Virus record (IMG/VR): IMGVR_UViG_3300010885_056217
Coordinates: 1-27,611 of that record
Strand: one strand, 5' to 3'
Source of the DNA: a virus
DNA: 27,611 nt
This document shows positions 7,734 through 13,767 of the stretch, piece after piece. The notes under the pieces were generated by a model. That model worked only from the letters and a program-made list of their open reading frames with translations, ran no database searches and was not told the DNA's origin. A program made the translations under genes and the position numbers. Numbering within the stretch: the first letter of the stretch is position 1; every line of letters begins with the position of its first letter.

Positions 7734-7969
7734 TTGAGTCCTTTCTTTTTACCAACGAGCCCCGTATAGCGACGCCATACACAATGCTCAACAGACGCAG
7801 TCCGAAGGCTTATTCCTTCCTCTGCGCACAATATGAGTACTTGACGGCGGAGTTTGGGCTCCCCTGTCTTGTAAACCTCATCACTAATGTCCCACACCCG
7901 CCGGTTAATGGAGTTAACCCGCGGGCGTTGAACCCCGTTTTTAATGTCTGGAATTTTTCGAGTAGTCAT
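7730..7969 (-). CDS. Small basic phage protein, unknown
   Basis: 79 residues from the ATG at 7969 (a TTG at 7990 is in frame but less likely). It begins MTTRKIPDIKNGVQRPRV and has RRVWDISDEV, LRRQVLILCAEEGISLRTASVEHCVWRR. The helical, Arg-rich middle with 'RRQVLILCAEEGISLRTAS' looks like a helix-turn-helix-type DNA-binding segment, but I do not recognise a family. No ribosome binding site is visible before the ATG; an extended -10 sequence lies immediately upstream, so it may be translated from a leaderless message or by coupling. Its stop overlaps the queC start as ATGA, so it is the first gene of the 7-deazaguanine block. Confidence 0.7.
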   Translation of the reverse strand: MTTRKIPDIKNGVQRPRVNSINRRVWDISDEVYKTGEPKLRRQVLILCAEEGISLRTASVEHCVWRRYTGLVGKKKGLK

Positions 7970-7975
7970 ACCCGT

Positions 7976-7984
7976 ATTATACCA
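7976..7984 (-). promoter_or_regulatory. Extended -10 promoter candidate at the head of the queC block
   Basis: The minus strand reads TGGTATAAT, a perfect extended -10 element (TGnTATAAT). The expected start point, six to seven bases on, falls at the ATG at 7969. No good -35 is present at 17 bp (CATTCC), which extended -10 promoters can tolerate. It lies within the short gap after the 61-residue gene. It could give separate expression of the modification genes. Confidence 0.35.
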
Positions 7985-7991
7985 AGACAAG

Positions 7992-8177
7992 TCAAAAAGG
8001 AATGACCATAATCCACTTAAGACAACCGTAAACTACTACCTTCGCAGGGAGTGGGTAAGACGGTGCCAAGCTACAACGCTCATCCTCTTCTTTAAAGTTT
8101 TCGCAGTTAAGGCAACTCCTAACGATGCTGGCCTTGACCAATTCTTCATGCAGGGTCTTTTTAAGTTCAGAAGACAT
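7992..8177 (-). CDS. Small four-Cys zinc-finger-like protein
   Basis: 61 residues. CLNCENFKEEDERC followed by YGC gives four Cys in a CxxC...C...C arrangement typical of a small zinc-binding fold. The N-terminus is a charged helix (MSSELKKTLHEELVKA). Similar tiny 'C..C....C......P...GC..W' proteins occur in many phages next to replication genes, without a known role. The ATG overlaps the end of the helicase gene (8167-8177), so the two are probably co-translated. Possible roles are nucleic-acid or protein contact; function is not assigned. Confidence 0.7.
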   Translation of the reverse strand: MSSELKKTLHEELVKASIVRSCLNCENFKEEDERCSLAPSYPLPAKVVVYGCLKWIMVIPF

Positions 8178-9741
8178 AGCCCATTACCTCAGGATGCTTG
8201 GTGTTAATCCAGACACGGATCTGTGTCGGAGTTTTAAGTTCGTCTTTTCTAGAAAGCGCCTCTGTTACCGTTAGGGGAGAGGGTTTATAGGCACGCTCGC
8301 CCCACCAGAGCTTAGCGCGGTGGGCGGCATAACCCGGATGCTCAAAGCATACCCATTGCTCAAACCTGCGTAAGCCACACATATAGGCAACCCGGAGGGA
8401 GGTAGGCTTGCCCACCTTTACATGCTCATAGTAGCTAATTCCCGTTACGTCAAAGTTAACTATCTGGGGCAAATCATCCGCTATTACTTGCTGGAGGGAG
8501 GAGGTCGCCTCTATCTTAATGATGGTCGGGAACTCGTAGCCGCAGGCATCACATATCCGGACAGAGGCATGGTTGTAGCATGAGCAGGCGGGGCAGATGC
8601 GGACAGGGGCAATCCCACCCCCACCTTTGCCTTTTTTGCGCGGGATGACGGGATCATTTATTGGCCCTAACCGCCTCGTATTACCGGCAAAATCCAAGAC
8701 CAAGCAATTTTCTTTACCTAGACAGGGTCTAGTCCCCCTCCCAAGCATTTGGACCCATAAACCGGGCGATGATGTAGGACGGAGCATGACAATCATATCT
8801 ATGTCCGGAAAGTCGAACCCAGTAGTTAAGACGTTATTGTTTACAACCGCCCGGTAAGTCCCGTTACGGAATTCTTTAATCGTCTTTTCCCTATCCGCTT
8901 TCTGCATATCCCCAGAGACCACCGCTGCCGGAACACCCATCAGGGTTAGCATTTCTGCGATATGGGCAGCATGCGTCAAGCCTGCTGAAAATACCAACCA
9001 ATGCTTCCTGTCATGTCCTAAGGAGCAAGCCTCTTGCAAGGCGGCGGCAGTTACCGGTGTCTTGTCCACCGCCTCTTGGAGTTCTTTCTGGATATATTCT
9101 CCGCCAACTTTTCCGACAGCGGACACGTCTAGCTCCGTTACAGTTTTGCGGCAAATAAGGGGCGATATGAACCCCTCTGCTATTAGACGGTTAAACGTCT
9201 GGCGCTCCGTTAAATCGTAGCAAACGTCGTTAAAGATTCCGCCTTCCGTAATCATGCCCATGCCTAAGCGGTAAGGGGTAGCGGTTAGTCCTATTACCTT
9301 TAAGTAAGGGTTAACTTCCCGTAAGTCCCCTATAAACTTCAGGTACTGGGTATTTTGCCCATCACCTACCAAGTGGCATTCGTCTATTAAAAGCAAATCT
9401 ATCTTGCCAAAGTCTGCCGCCCTCTTGGCAACGGTCTGGATACCAACGAAGGTAACAGGGGCTATATCCCGGCGGCCGACAGAGGCGGAATAGATCCCGG
9501 CAGGTGCTGTCGGCCAATGGTCAACCAACTTCTTATGGTTCTGCTCTATAAGCTCTTTGACGTGGGTTGCAACTAAAATCTTTTGTCCAGGATAGTTTTC
9601 CAACACTCGCCTGCAAAACTCGGCAATGATGACGGACTTGCCAGTGCCTGTCGGCATAGCCACAATCGGGTTTCCCGCTTGGGTTGCGAAGTATTGGTAG
9701 ATACTATCGACAGCCTCTTCTTGATAGTAACGAAGTTTCAT
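8167..9741 (-). CDS. SF2 DEAD/DEAH-box-type helicase with C-terminal zinc ribbon
   Basis: 524 residues from the ATG at 9741, preceded by a GGAG site two bases after the upstream stop (a TTG at 9777 is rejected). It is an ATP-dependent superfamily 2 helicase: Q-like RYYQEEAV start, Walker A PTGTGKS (about 30-36), motif II DECH (120-123), motif III TATPYR (153-158), and motif VI QMLGRGTRP in the second RecA domain. A CxxC...CxxC zinc ribbon (CPACSC...CDACGYEF) and a helical C-terminal region follow. It resembles the RecG/UvsW/XPB-like phage helicases used for fork remodelling, recombination and origin opening. It is co-operonic with the Cas4-like nuclease, an arrangement that suggests joint DNA-end processing. 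Confidence 0.92.
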   Translation of the reverse strand: MKLRYYQEEAVDSIYQYFATQAGNPIVAMPTGTGKSVIIAEFCRRVLENYPGQKILVATHVKELIEQNHKKLVDHWPTAPAGIYSASVGRRDIAPVTFVGIQTVAKRAADFGKIDLLLIDECHLVGDGQNTQYLKFIGDLREVNPYLKVIGLTATPYRLGMGMITEGGIFNDVCYDLTERQTFNRLIAEGFISPLICRKTVTELDVSAVGKVGGEYIQKELQEAVDKTPVTAAALQEACSLGHDRKHWLVFSAGLTHAAHIAEMLTLMGVPAAVVSGDMQKADREKTIKEFRNGTYRAVVNNNVLTTGFDFPDIDMIVMLRPTSSPGLWVQMLGRGTRPCLGKENCLVLDFAGNTRRLGPINDPVIPRKKGKGGGGIAPVRICPACSCYNHASVRICDACGYEFPTIIKIEATSSLQQVIADDLPQIVNFDVTGISYYEHVKVGKPTSLRVAYMCGLRRFEQWVCFEHPGYAAHRAKLWWGERAYKPSPLTVTEALSRKDELKTPTQIRVWINTKHPEVMGYVF

Positions 9742-9743
9742 AT

Positions 9744-10565
9744 TTACTCCATAGGATGGGCGACGTAACTTTGGCAACCCGTCTTCATTAAATCTTTTTC
9801 AATAACGGAATGTGGCTGGCTTTTTTCGCATACCCATTGGCTGTTGCCAACTGGGGTACTATGGCAGCAAGTTCTACAGTTTTTAGCAGGGGGCGCTTTA
9901 AGGTGGCAAACCCCATGGTGGTCACACCACTTACACTCATACCAAGAGGGGCTGGTATTAATCTTAGGCGGGGGCTCTACTGCGTCTACGATGTGCTTGG
10001 CCCTTTCTAAGTACTTTGTGTAAACGGTTTTATTAAAGGCAACAACCTCGTCATATAGGTTGTCAGAATTCTTGTCTATTGCCAGGTAAAGGGCACGGGT
10101 TAGTTTGTACTCCCCCATGTACATCTGCATCTGGATGTAGTGGGTAGGTTTGGACATCTCCACCCCATTGGAGACCAAATCTTTAAAACTCTTTTCATTA
10201 TGCGTCTTAAATTCCAGCAGGTATGGGGCGCCTGGCAAGACACCTACACCCACCCCATCTATCTCCCCACCGTAATGGCCCTTGTAGCCGATAAAGCGGA
10301 ATTGCTTACCCGTCTCTGGATTTTCCTGGTAAACGGTAACGCCCGCCTGTCTTAGCCATCCGACAAACCGGTCCTCCTCTAAATGCCCACGGTTAAATAA
10401 ACGCAGGGTGGATGCCTTAAATGTGACAGGGGTTGCCCATCTAAAGGCGTACCAAATCTTTCGGGGGCAAGCCTCCCCAATGCTGGATGCGCCAAGGTGG
10501 GAGCGAAACTCCTTGTCTTGCCCCGCCTCTAGCGCTTGGTCAATTGCCTGGACAACTATTCCCAT
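9744..10565 (-). CDS. Cas4/RecB-like PD-(D/E)XK nuclease with probable Fe-S cluster
   Basis: 273 residues. The nuclease core is GGEIDGVGVG (D103) then YLLEFKTH (E118, K120), the D...ExK pattern of the RecB/Cas4 family. LGASSIGEACPRKIWYAFRW places C33 near the N-terminus, and YECKWCDHHGVCH supplies three more Cys at the C-terminal side, matching the four-Cys Fe-S pattern of Cas4/AddB-type nucleases. A further Cys-rich tail (CRTCCH...C...C) could bind a second metal. It would resect DNA ends for recombination together with the Sak4-like ATPase and DUF669 protein upstream. The ATG at 10565 has an AAGGAG ribosome binding site just after a strong hairpin. Confidence 0.85.
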   Translation of the reverse strand: MGIVVQAIDQALEAGQDKEFRSHLGASSIGEACPRKIWYAFRWATPVTFKASTLRLFNRGHLEEDRFVGWLRQAGVTVYQENPETGKQFRFIGYKGHYGGEIDGVGVGVLPGAPYLLEFKTHNEKSFKDLVSNGVEMSKPTHYIQMQMYMGEYKLTRALYLAIDKNSDNLYDEVVAFNKTVYTKYLERAKHIVDAVEPPPKINTSPSWYECKWCDHHGVCHLKAPPAKNCRTCCHSTPVGNSQWVCEKSQPHSVIEKDLMKTGCQSYVAHPME

Positions 10566-10577
10566 ATCTTTCTCCTT

Positions 10578-10630
10578 GTTAAGGTAAAGGCGCTTAGTAA
10601 CGCCTTTAACCTAACACCCCCTCTCGGGGG
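10578..10630 (-). ncRNA. Two tandem RNA hairpins before the Cas4-like nuclease gene
   Basis: On the minus strand, CCCCC-GAGA-GGGGG (10630-10617, a GNRA-type loop) is followed by a long hairpin at 10615-10578. Its inner stem, UAAAGGCG with CGCCUUUA, has 8 perfect pairs and an 8-nt loop. It is extended by GUUAGG against CCUUAAC with a small bulge. The second hairpin ends directly against the AAGGAG ribosome binding site of the next gene. Neither is followed by a U-run, so they look like mRNA processing, stability or translation-control structures rather than terminators. Confidence 0.55.
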
Positions 10631-10638
10631 CATTACTC

Positions 10639-11160
10639 TTACTTAGCCCATGGAGGGACAGAAGATGCCGCTTGCTGCATTACCGGGTTATAGACAGTTG
10701 CCTGTGGGTTAAAACTGGGCGCTTGGGCGGCAGGCGCTACGAAAGACGGGACGGCGGGGGCTGTCCCTTCTACTTTCCTATACCCGGCAACCTCATTAGA
10801 CTCCCCGTACTGTCCTTCAGCAGGGCGTACCTTTACTTTAACGGATAAAGGGATCCCGTGGAGCTGGGTACTGTCTTGGAGGTTAATGACACCCGTGGCA
10901 TGGCAGATAGAGGACAGGGTCTGGTAAGCAATCTCCACCGCCTTAGGGTTTTTGTTGTTAAGGTTAAGGCGGTCGAAGATTTTGCGGTTGGCCGCCAAAC
11001 CATCAATTACCGTCATCGTCAAAGAAAGGTAAGACCCTGTGCCATCCTTGGTAGGCTTCATTTCCGAACCCGTTATACGGGCGTTGTACCAGCCTGCTGG
11101 TAGGATGTCGTAGGACTCTTGGGGCGCTACGCTTGCTGCGTTAAAGTTAAGTTGTGCCAT
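10639..11160 (-). CDS. DUF669-like phage protein, probable ssDNA-binding
   Basis: 173 residues. SEMKPTKDGTGSYLSLTMTVIDG, then IFDRLNLNNKNPKAVEIAYQTLSSICHATG, is the signature of DUF669 phage proteins, found with Sak4/RecT-type recombinases and Cas4-like nucleases and thought to bind single-stranded DNA. The last third is low-complexity, rich in Pro, Ala, Ser and Gln, and ends SVPPWAK; a flexible tail with an aromatic tip is reminiscent of SSB tails, although it is not acidic. A GGAG site lies nine bases before the ATG, overlapping the stop of the Sak4-like gene. The role in recombination is inferred from family and context. Confidence 0.8.
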   Translation of the reverse strand: MAQLNFNAASVAPQESYDILPAGWYNARITGSEMKPTKDGTGSYLSLTMTVIDGLAANRKIFDRLNLNNKNPKAVEIAYQTLSSICHATGVINLQDSTQLHGIPLSVKVKVRPAEGQYGESNEVAGYRKVEGTAPAVPSFVAPAAQAPSFNPQATVYNPVMQQAASSVPPWAK

Positions 11161-11166
11161 GGTTAA

Positions 11167-11856
11167 TTACTCCTTAGTGGTTGAAAGAATCTTGTTAAAA
11201 ACGTGGGTCAAATCAGGAGGCTCCAACGCCTCCAATACACCGCTCCGATCTTTAGCCTCGGATTGGATGTCGGGATGGGTCCGAAGGTAACGGTACTCAA
11301 CACCATCCGGTGTCTTACCAATACCAATCTGGAACACCTCATCAAACAGGTAAGGCAACTCTGCCCCCAAGCGCGCTCCCGGCATAGATGGGCCGTAGGT
11401 AACTGCCCCAGTAACCGAGTCCGTTAAAACCGATTGCTTGGCTGCCATTACCACATGCTTGCCGGAAATGTCACGAAAAGATTTAAGCGTAATCATCATC
11501 TTTTCAATAAGTTCGCCATAGGCTTGCCGTGGGTCTTTTACCTGTGCTTTGGCATTGGCTAGCACTACCTCCCCGATCTCGCTTATGCTGTCGATGTAAA
11601 TAGTTTCAAACGCCTTTGCCTCTTTGGACGAAATTGCCCAGTTATAGGCTTCGGTCAGGTCATCTACTGTCCGAATAGTAATTACCGGAATGTCGACATC
11701 GCGCAGGGAAAGCATCCCCGACTCTGCTGACAAGATAACCGGTTTGGGGGCGGTTCGGGCCAGGTAGGTCTTGCCATGACCTGCCTTGCCATAAACCAGG
11801 CATTTAATGCCGTGGAGCGCCGCAGCTTGGCGGCTAGAGACTAACGAAATTGCCAC
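11167..11856 (-). CDS. Sak4-like RecA-fold recombinase ATPase
   Basis: 229 residues of AAA_24/Sak4 type. Walker A is GKAGHGKT (23-30) and the Walker B-like strand is ETIYIDSISEIG (Asp about 95). KHVVMAAKQ and a C-terminal YLFDEVFQIGI complete the RecA core without the extra RecA domains, as in short phage single-strand annealing/recombinase proteins. It would act with the DUF669 protein (6-nt gap) and the Cas4-like nuclease. The start is a GTG at 11856 with an AGGAAG site seven bases upstream. A hairpin lies in the gap between the DUF932 gene and this start. Confidence 0.85.
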   Translation of the reverse strand: MAISLVSSRQAAALHGIKCLVYGKAGHGKTYLARTAPKPVILSAESGMLSLRDVDIPVITIRTVDDLTEAYNWAISSKEAKAFETIYIDSISEIGEVVLANAKAQVKDPRQAYGELIEKMMITLKSFRDISGKHVVMAAKQSVLTDSVTGAVTYGPSMPGARLGAELPYLFDEVFQIGIGKTPDGVEYRYLRTHPDIQSEAKDRSGVLEALEPPDLTHVFNKILSTTKE

Positions 11857-11892
11857 TTGGGACTTCCTTTCTTGCTGGTTGAGAAAATGGTT

Positions 11893-11919
11893 ACCCCTGC
11901 CCGGTTAAGGGCATGGGGT
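11893..11919 (-). ncRNA. Intergenic RNA hairpin before the Sak4-like gene
   Basis: On the minus strand ACCCC (11919-11915) pairs with GGGGT (11897-11893) and GCCC with GGGC inside it, with a 2-versus-1 nt internal bulge and a UUAACC loop. The following bases (AACCATTTTCTC) form only a poor U-run, so termination would be weak. It could attenuate transcription or stabilise the mRNA 3' end after DUF932. Confidence 0.45.
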
Positions 11920-11930
11920 TAGAAATACAC

Positions 11931-12887
11931 TTATTGGGTAAGGAGGTCTAGGGCGCGCTCTTTAAAGCGGCCTGCCTGCCCAAACCAGGCGTCCATGAGA
12001 CGGGCGGACTGGTTACGACCTTTCAGGTGGTCAATATACTCTGTCACCGCATTAAGGGCTCCCCATGCAGTTCCTGAAATTGCGTCTTGCCCGGTGCCCA
12101 ACTGGCCACCATCAAAAAGGCTAACAATCTTTTTATAGGCAGCGGACTTACGGATCTGGTCTCCGTCAATCTCGCCCTTCTCTGGCTGCATTAACGTAAT
12201 AAGAAACTTGTCCATAGCGGACTGGTTAAAGGACAACCCGGCAAGCTTGGTTGCTTTCTGCGTAAACGCCTCAAACTCGCTAAGGCTAATCTCTAGCCCT
12301 GCCCGGACCTCCTCTGCCCGAAAGTCGGTGGAGTGGGGAATGCGCACTTGGCGGTTGCCATTTTCACCCAAAGCAATTTGGATAGTATTACGGCAAACTA
12401 CCCGCGTTGCTACCAGCTTTGCAATTGTCGGGGTAGACATATCGTAGGAGGTGGAAAGCATAAGGTAGGGGGCAATCTTGTCGTCTTTAACCAAGTAATC
12501 GTCACCCATACGGGCAAGTGCCCAGATTACTTTGCCGCCAGAGAGGGAGCCTGCGGTCTCCATCTGCGCATCGGTCTTGCCAGTAACTTCGCGAAAAAAA
12601 TCTAGAATGGTTTCGGGCTGGACCGTGCGGTAACCGCTAGAGACGACAGACAGAGGGGCATGGGTGTCGCTGCGAAACAGAACCTTACGGTTGTTAAAGC
12701 TCTTAATAACGTTGTCGACGGAAAACTCCACCGTGGACTCTTTAACTGCCCAGTCAAGACCGGCCGCCTTCGTCCACTCGTCGATGCTTGCGTCTGGGGT
12801 AAGTTGCTGTCCCAGACCGTGCCAAGGGAGGTCGCCCACAAATGCAATTGCCGGGACGCCAGTAGTCATATCGATTTCATGTGCCAT
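11931..12887 (-). CDS. DUF932 family phage/plasmid protein
   Basis: 318 residues. The start MAHEIDMTTGVPAIAFVGDLPWHGLGQQL is diagnostic of DUF932 (TIGR03299-like) proteins, which occur widely in phages and plasmids. Other family-like parts are VLFRSDTHAPLSVVSSGYRTVQPETILDFF and the C-terminal DHLKGRNQSARLMDAWFGQAG. The molecular function is unknown; the family is often expressed early beside recombination genes. The ATG has an AGAGGT site eight bases upstream, and a near-consensus promoter at 12917-12944 lies just before it, so it is probably the first gene of its own transcript leading into the recombination genes. Confidence 0.9.
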   Translation of the reverse strand: MAHEIDMTTGVPAIAFVGDLPWHGLGQQLTPDASIDEWTKAAGLDWAVKESTVEFSVDNVIKSFNNRKVLFRSDTHAPLSVVSSGYRTVQPETILDFFREVTGKTDAQMETAGSLSGGKVIWALARMGDDYLVKDDKIAPYLMLSTSYDMSTPTIAKLVATRVVCRNTIQIALGENGNRQVRIPHSTDFRAEEVRAGLEISLSEFEAFTQKATKLAGLSFNQSAMDKFLITLMQPEKGEIDGDQIRKSAAYKKIVSLFDGGQLGTGQDAISGTAWGALNAVTEYIDHLKGRNQSARLMDAWFGQAGRFKERALDLLTQ

Positions 12888-12916
12888 GATAAATACCTCT
12901 TTGTTTGTGAAATTAA

Positions 12917-12944
12917 ATTATAACGACTGCCCGAAGGCAGTCAA
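12917..12944 (-). promoter_or_regulatory. Sigma70-like promoter for DUF932 with built-in hairpin
   Basis: The minus strand has TTGACT (12944-12939), a 16-bp spacer and a perfect TATAAT (12922-12917). The predicted start is near 12910, leaving a leader of roughly 23 bases before the ATG at 12887. The spacer and part of the -35 form an inverted repeat (12925-12942), so the promoter may overlap an operator or a terminator stem. Confidence 0.6.
12925..12942 (-). terminator. UUCG-loop hairpin after the preceding gene
   Basis: GACTGCC-UUCG-GGCAGTC on the minus strand is a perfect 7-bp stem with the very stable cUUCGg tetraloop. It lies 8 bases past the stop of the 128-residue gene and is followed by GTTATAATTTAATTT, a T-rich but interrupted tract. 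This fits a weak intrinsic terminator. The same bases form the spacer of the promoter described at 12917-12944. Confidence 0.55.
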
Positions 12945-12949
12945 GCAAA

Positions 12950-13336
12950 TTACATACCTTTTGGTGGAATAAGTTCCATCGCGGGGGTTCCGGGCTTGGT
13001 GGTCAACACCTTGTCAACTGCTACCCGGATAGCATCGTCCAACTTCTTATAGTCGGCCACCGAAAGTTCGTATTTGGTTTTAATAAGTGTCGGGGGAGCT
13101 TTCATCTTTTTCAGATCTTTAAGCAACTCCGCTACCTTGGTTTGGTCTAGCGTCCGGGTATAGGGGACGGTTGCTTTTAGCACCCACCCGTCTTGGAGGT
13201 CGAGCGCATTGGCGCCCTCATCCGTTAGGGGAAAGCCTTCGGCAAAGAGTTCTTTGCGCAGCTTCATTTCTTGCTCCTTAATACGGGCAAGTTCCAGAGT
13301 GGCTAGGCGCCACTGTTCTAATTTAGCATAGTCCAT
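12950..13336 (-). CDS. Helical phage protein, unknown; downstream of the hammerhead
   Basis: 128 residues from the ATG at 13336. It starts MDYAKLEQWRLATLELARIKEQEMKLRKELF, then FPLTDEGANALDLQDGWVLKATVPYTRTLDQTKV and a helical second half. Small phage proteins of this layout (long N-terminal helix, 'EGTN....L..G..LK', 'R.lD') occur beside recombination genes; the function is unknown. An AAAGGA site seven bases upstream supports this start. The frame stays open to 13504, but that part runs antisense-like through a hammerhead ribozyme and the upstream gene, so I reject the longer version. Its 27-nt leader begins at the predicted ribozyme cleavage point. Confidence 0.8.
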   Translation of the reverse strand: MDYAKLEQWRLATLELARIKEQEMKLRKELFAEGFPLTDEGANALDLQDGWVLKATVPYTRTLDQTKVAELLKDLKKMKAPPTLIKTKYELSVADYKKLDDAIRVAVDKVLTTKPGTPAMELIPPKGM

Positions 13337-13359
13337 TGGGTAATCCTTTAAGTTAGTTT

Positions 13360-13412
13360 CCAAGACGCACCTAAGTGCGTTTCGGCCGATACCACTCGGC
13401 CTCATCAGTTGG
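13360..13412 (-). ncRNA. Type I hammerhead self-cleaving ribozyme
   Basis: On the minus strand all core elements occur in order. Stem I 5' arm CCAA (13412-13409) is followed by CUGAUGA (13408-13402). Stem II is GGCCGA, loop GUGGUA, UCGGCC (13401-13384), 6 perfect pairs. Then come GAA and A15.1 (13383-13380). Stem III is CGCAC, loop UUAG, GUGCG (13379-13366), closed by the A-U pair with 13365. C17 is at 13364, and the stem I 3' arm UUGG is at 13363-13360. The cleavage triplet is GUC, with the predicted cut between 13364 and 13363. Both ends leave through stem I, which makes it type I. It fills the gap between two small early genes. The match was made by eye; no covariance search was run. Confidence 0.93.
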
Positions 13413-13419
13413 GATCGGT

Positions 13420-13608
13420 TTACCCTTTCCTGTAGTGAACCCGGACATAACGGGCCATTGCGCGAAGCATGACAGGCTTGGGGATGTTGTACTTTGCGGC
13501 CCAAGCGCGCGCTATCGTTGGCAGGGCATCGGCGCCAATGTGGGGCAAAATATGGTGCTGGGCATGGATGATGCGTTTAGCATCGCGGGCGTTTAGATTC
13601 GACTGCAT
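13420..13608 (-). CDS. Small basic protein upstream of the hammerhead, unknown
   Basis: 62 residues, very basic and His-rich: MQSNLNARDAKRIIHAQHHILPHIGADALPTIARAW, then a helical MLRAMARYVRVHYRKG end. I do not recognise a family; the layout resembles small helix-turn-helix-like DNA-binding proteins. AAAGG precedes the ATG at 13608 by six bases. Its stop lies 7 bases before the first paired base of the ribozyme, so cleavage would leave a structured 3' end on the message carrying this gene. Confidence 0.7.
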   Translation of the reverse strand: MQSNLNARDAKRIIHAQHHILPHIGADALPTIARAWAAKYNIPKPVMLRAMARYVRVHYRKG

Positions 13609-13626
13609 GGTAACCTTTCGTTGGGG

Positions 13627-13752
13627 TTAGTTTTTAAAACGCAAGCACTCTGCATAAGTGCCGGTAAAGATAATGCGATAAGTTCCGTTACGAACTACAT
13701 CACCTTTACAAACGATGGTGTTGCCATTAGCGTCACGTTGGGCGGTATACAT
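13627..13752 (-). CDS. 41-residue protein, unknown
   Basis: A short frame runs from an ATG at 13752 to TAA at 13627. It reads MYTAQRDANGNTIVCKGDVV, then RNGTYRIIFTGTYAECLRFK and N. The content is beta-strand-like, with a GDVV..G.Y..I..G.Y pattern plausible for a tiny beta-barrel. A GGAG site sits six bases before the ATG, and the gene fits exactly between its neighbours with small gaps, in the same strand and order. Similar tiny proteins are frequent in phage early regions. Function unknown. Confidence 0.6.
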   Translation of the reverse strand: MYTAQRDANGNTIVCKGDVVRNGTYRIIFTGTYAECLRFKN

Positions 13753-13767
13753 GCTATGCTCCTTTAA

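Noticed and set aside
7991-7996. TTGACT as a -35 for the TATAAT at 7976-7981
   Set aside because: The spacing is only 8 bp, too short for a sigma70 promoter; the extended -10 reading was kept instead.
11167-11856. Full-length RecA/UvsX assignment for the Sak4-like protein
   Set aside because: At 229 residues it has the ATPase core only and lacks the N-terminal oligomerisation and C-terminal domains of RecA.
13337-13504. Upstream extension of the 128-residue gene to a start at 13504
   Set aside because: The added 56 residues run through the hammerhead and the upstream gene in another frame, are compositionally unlike the rest, and the ATG at 13336 has its own ribosome binding site.
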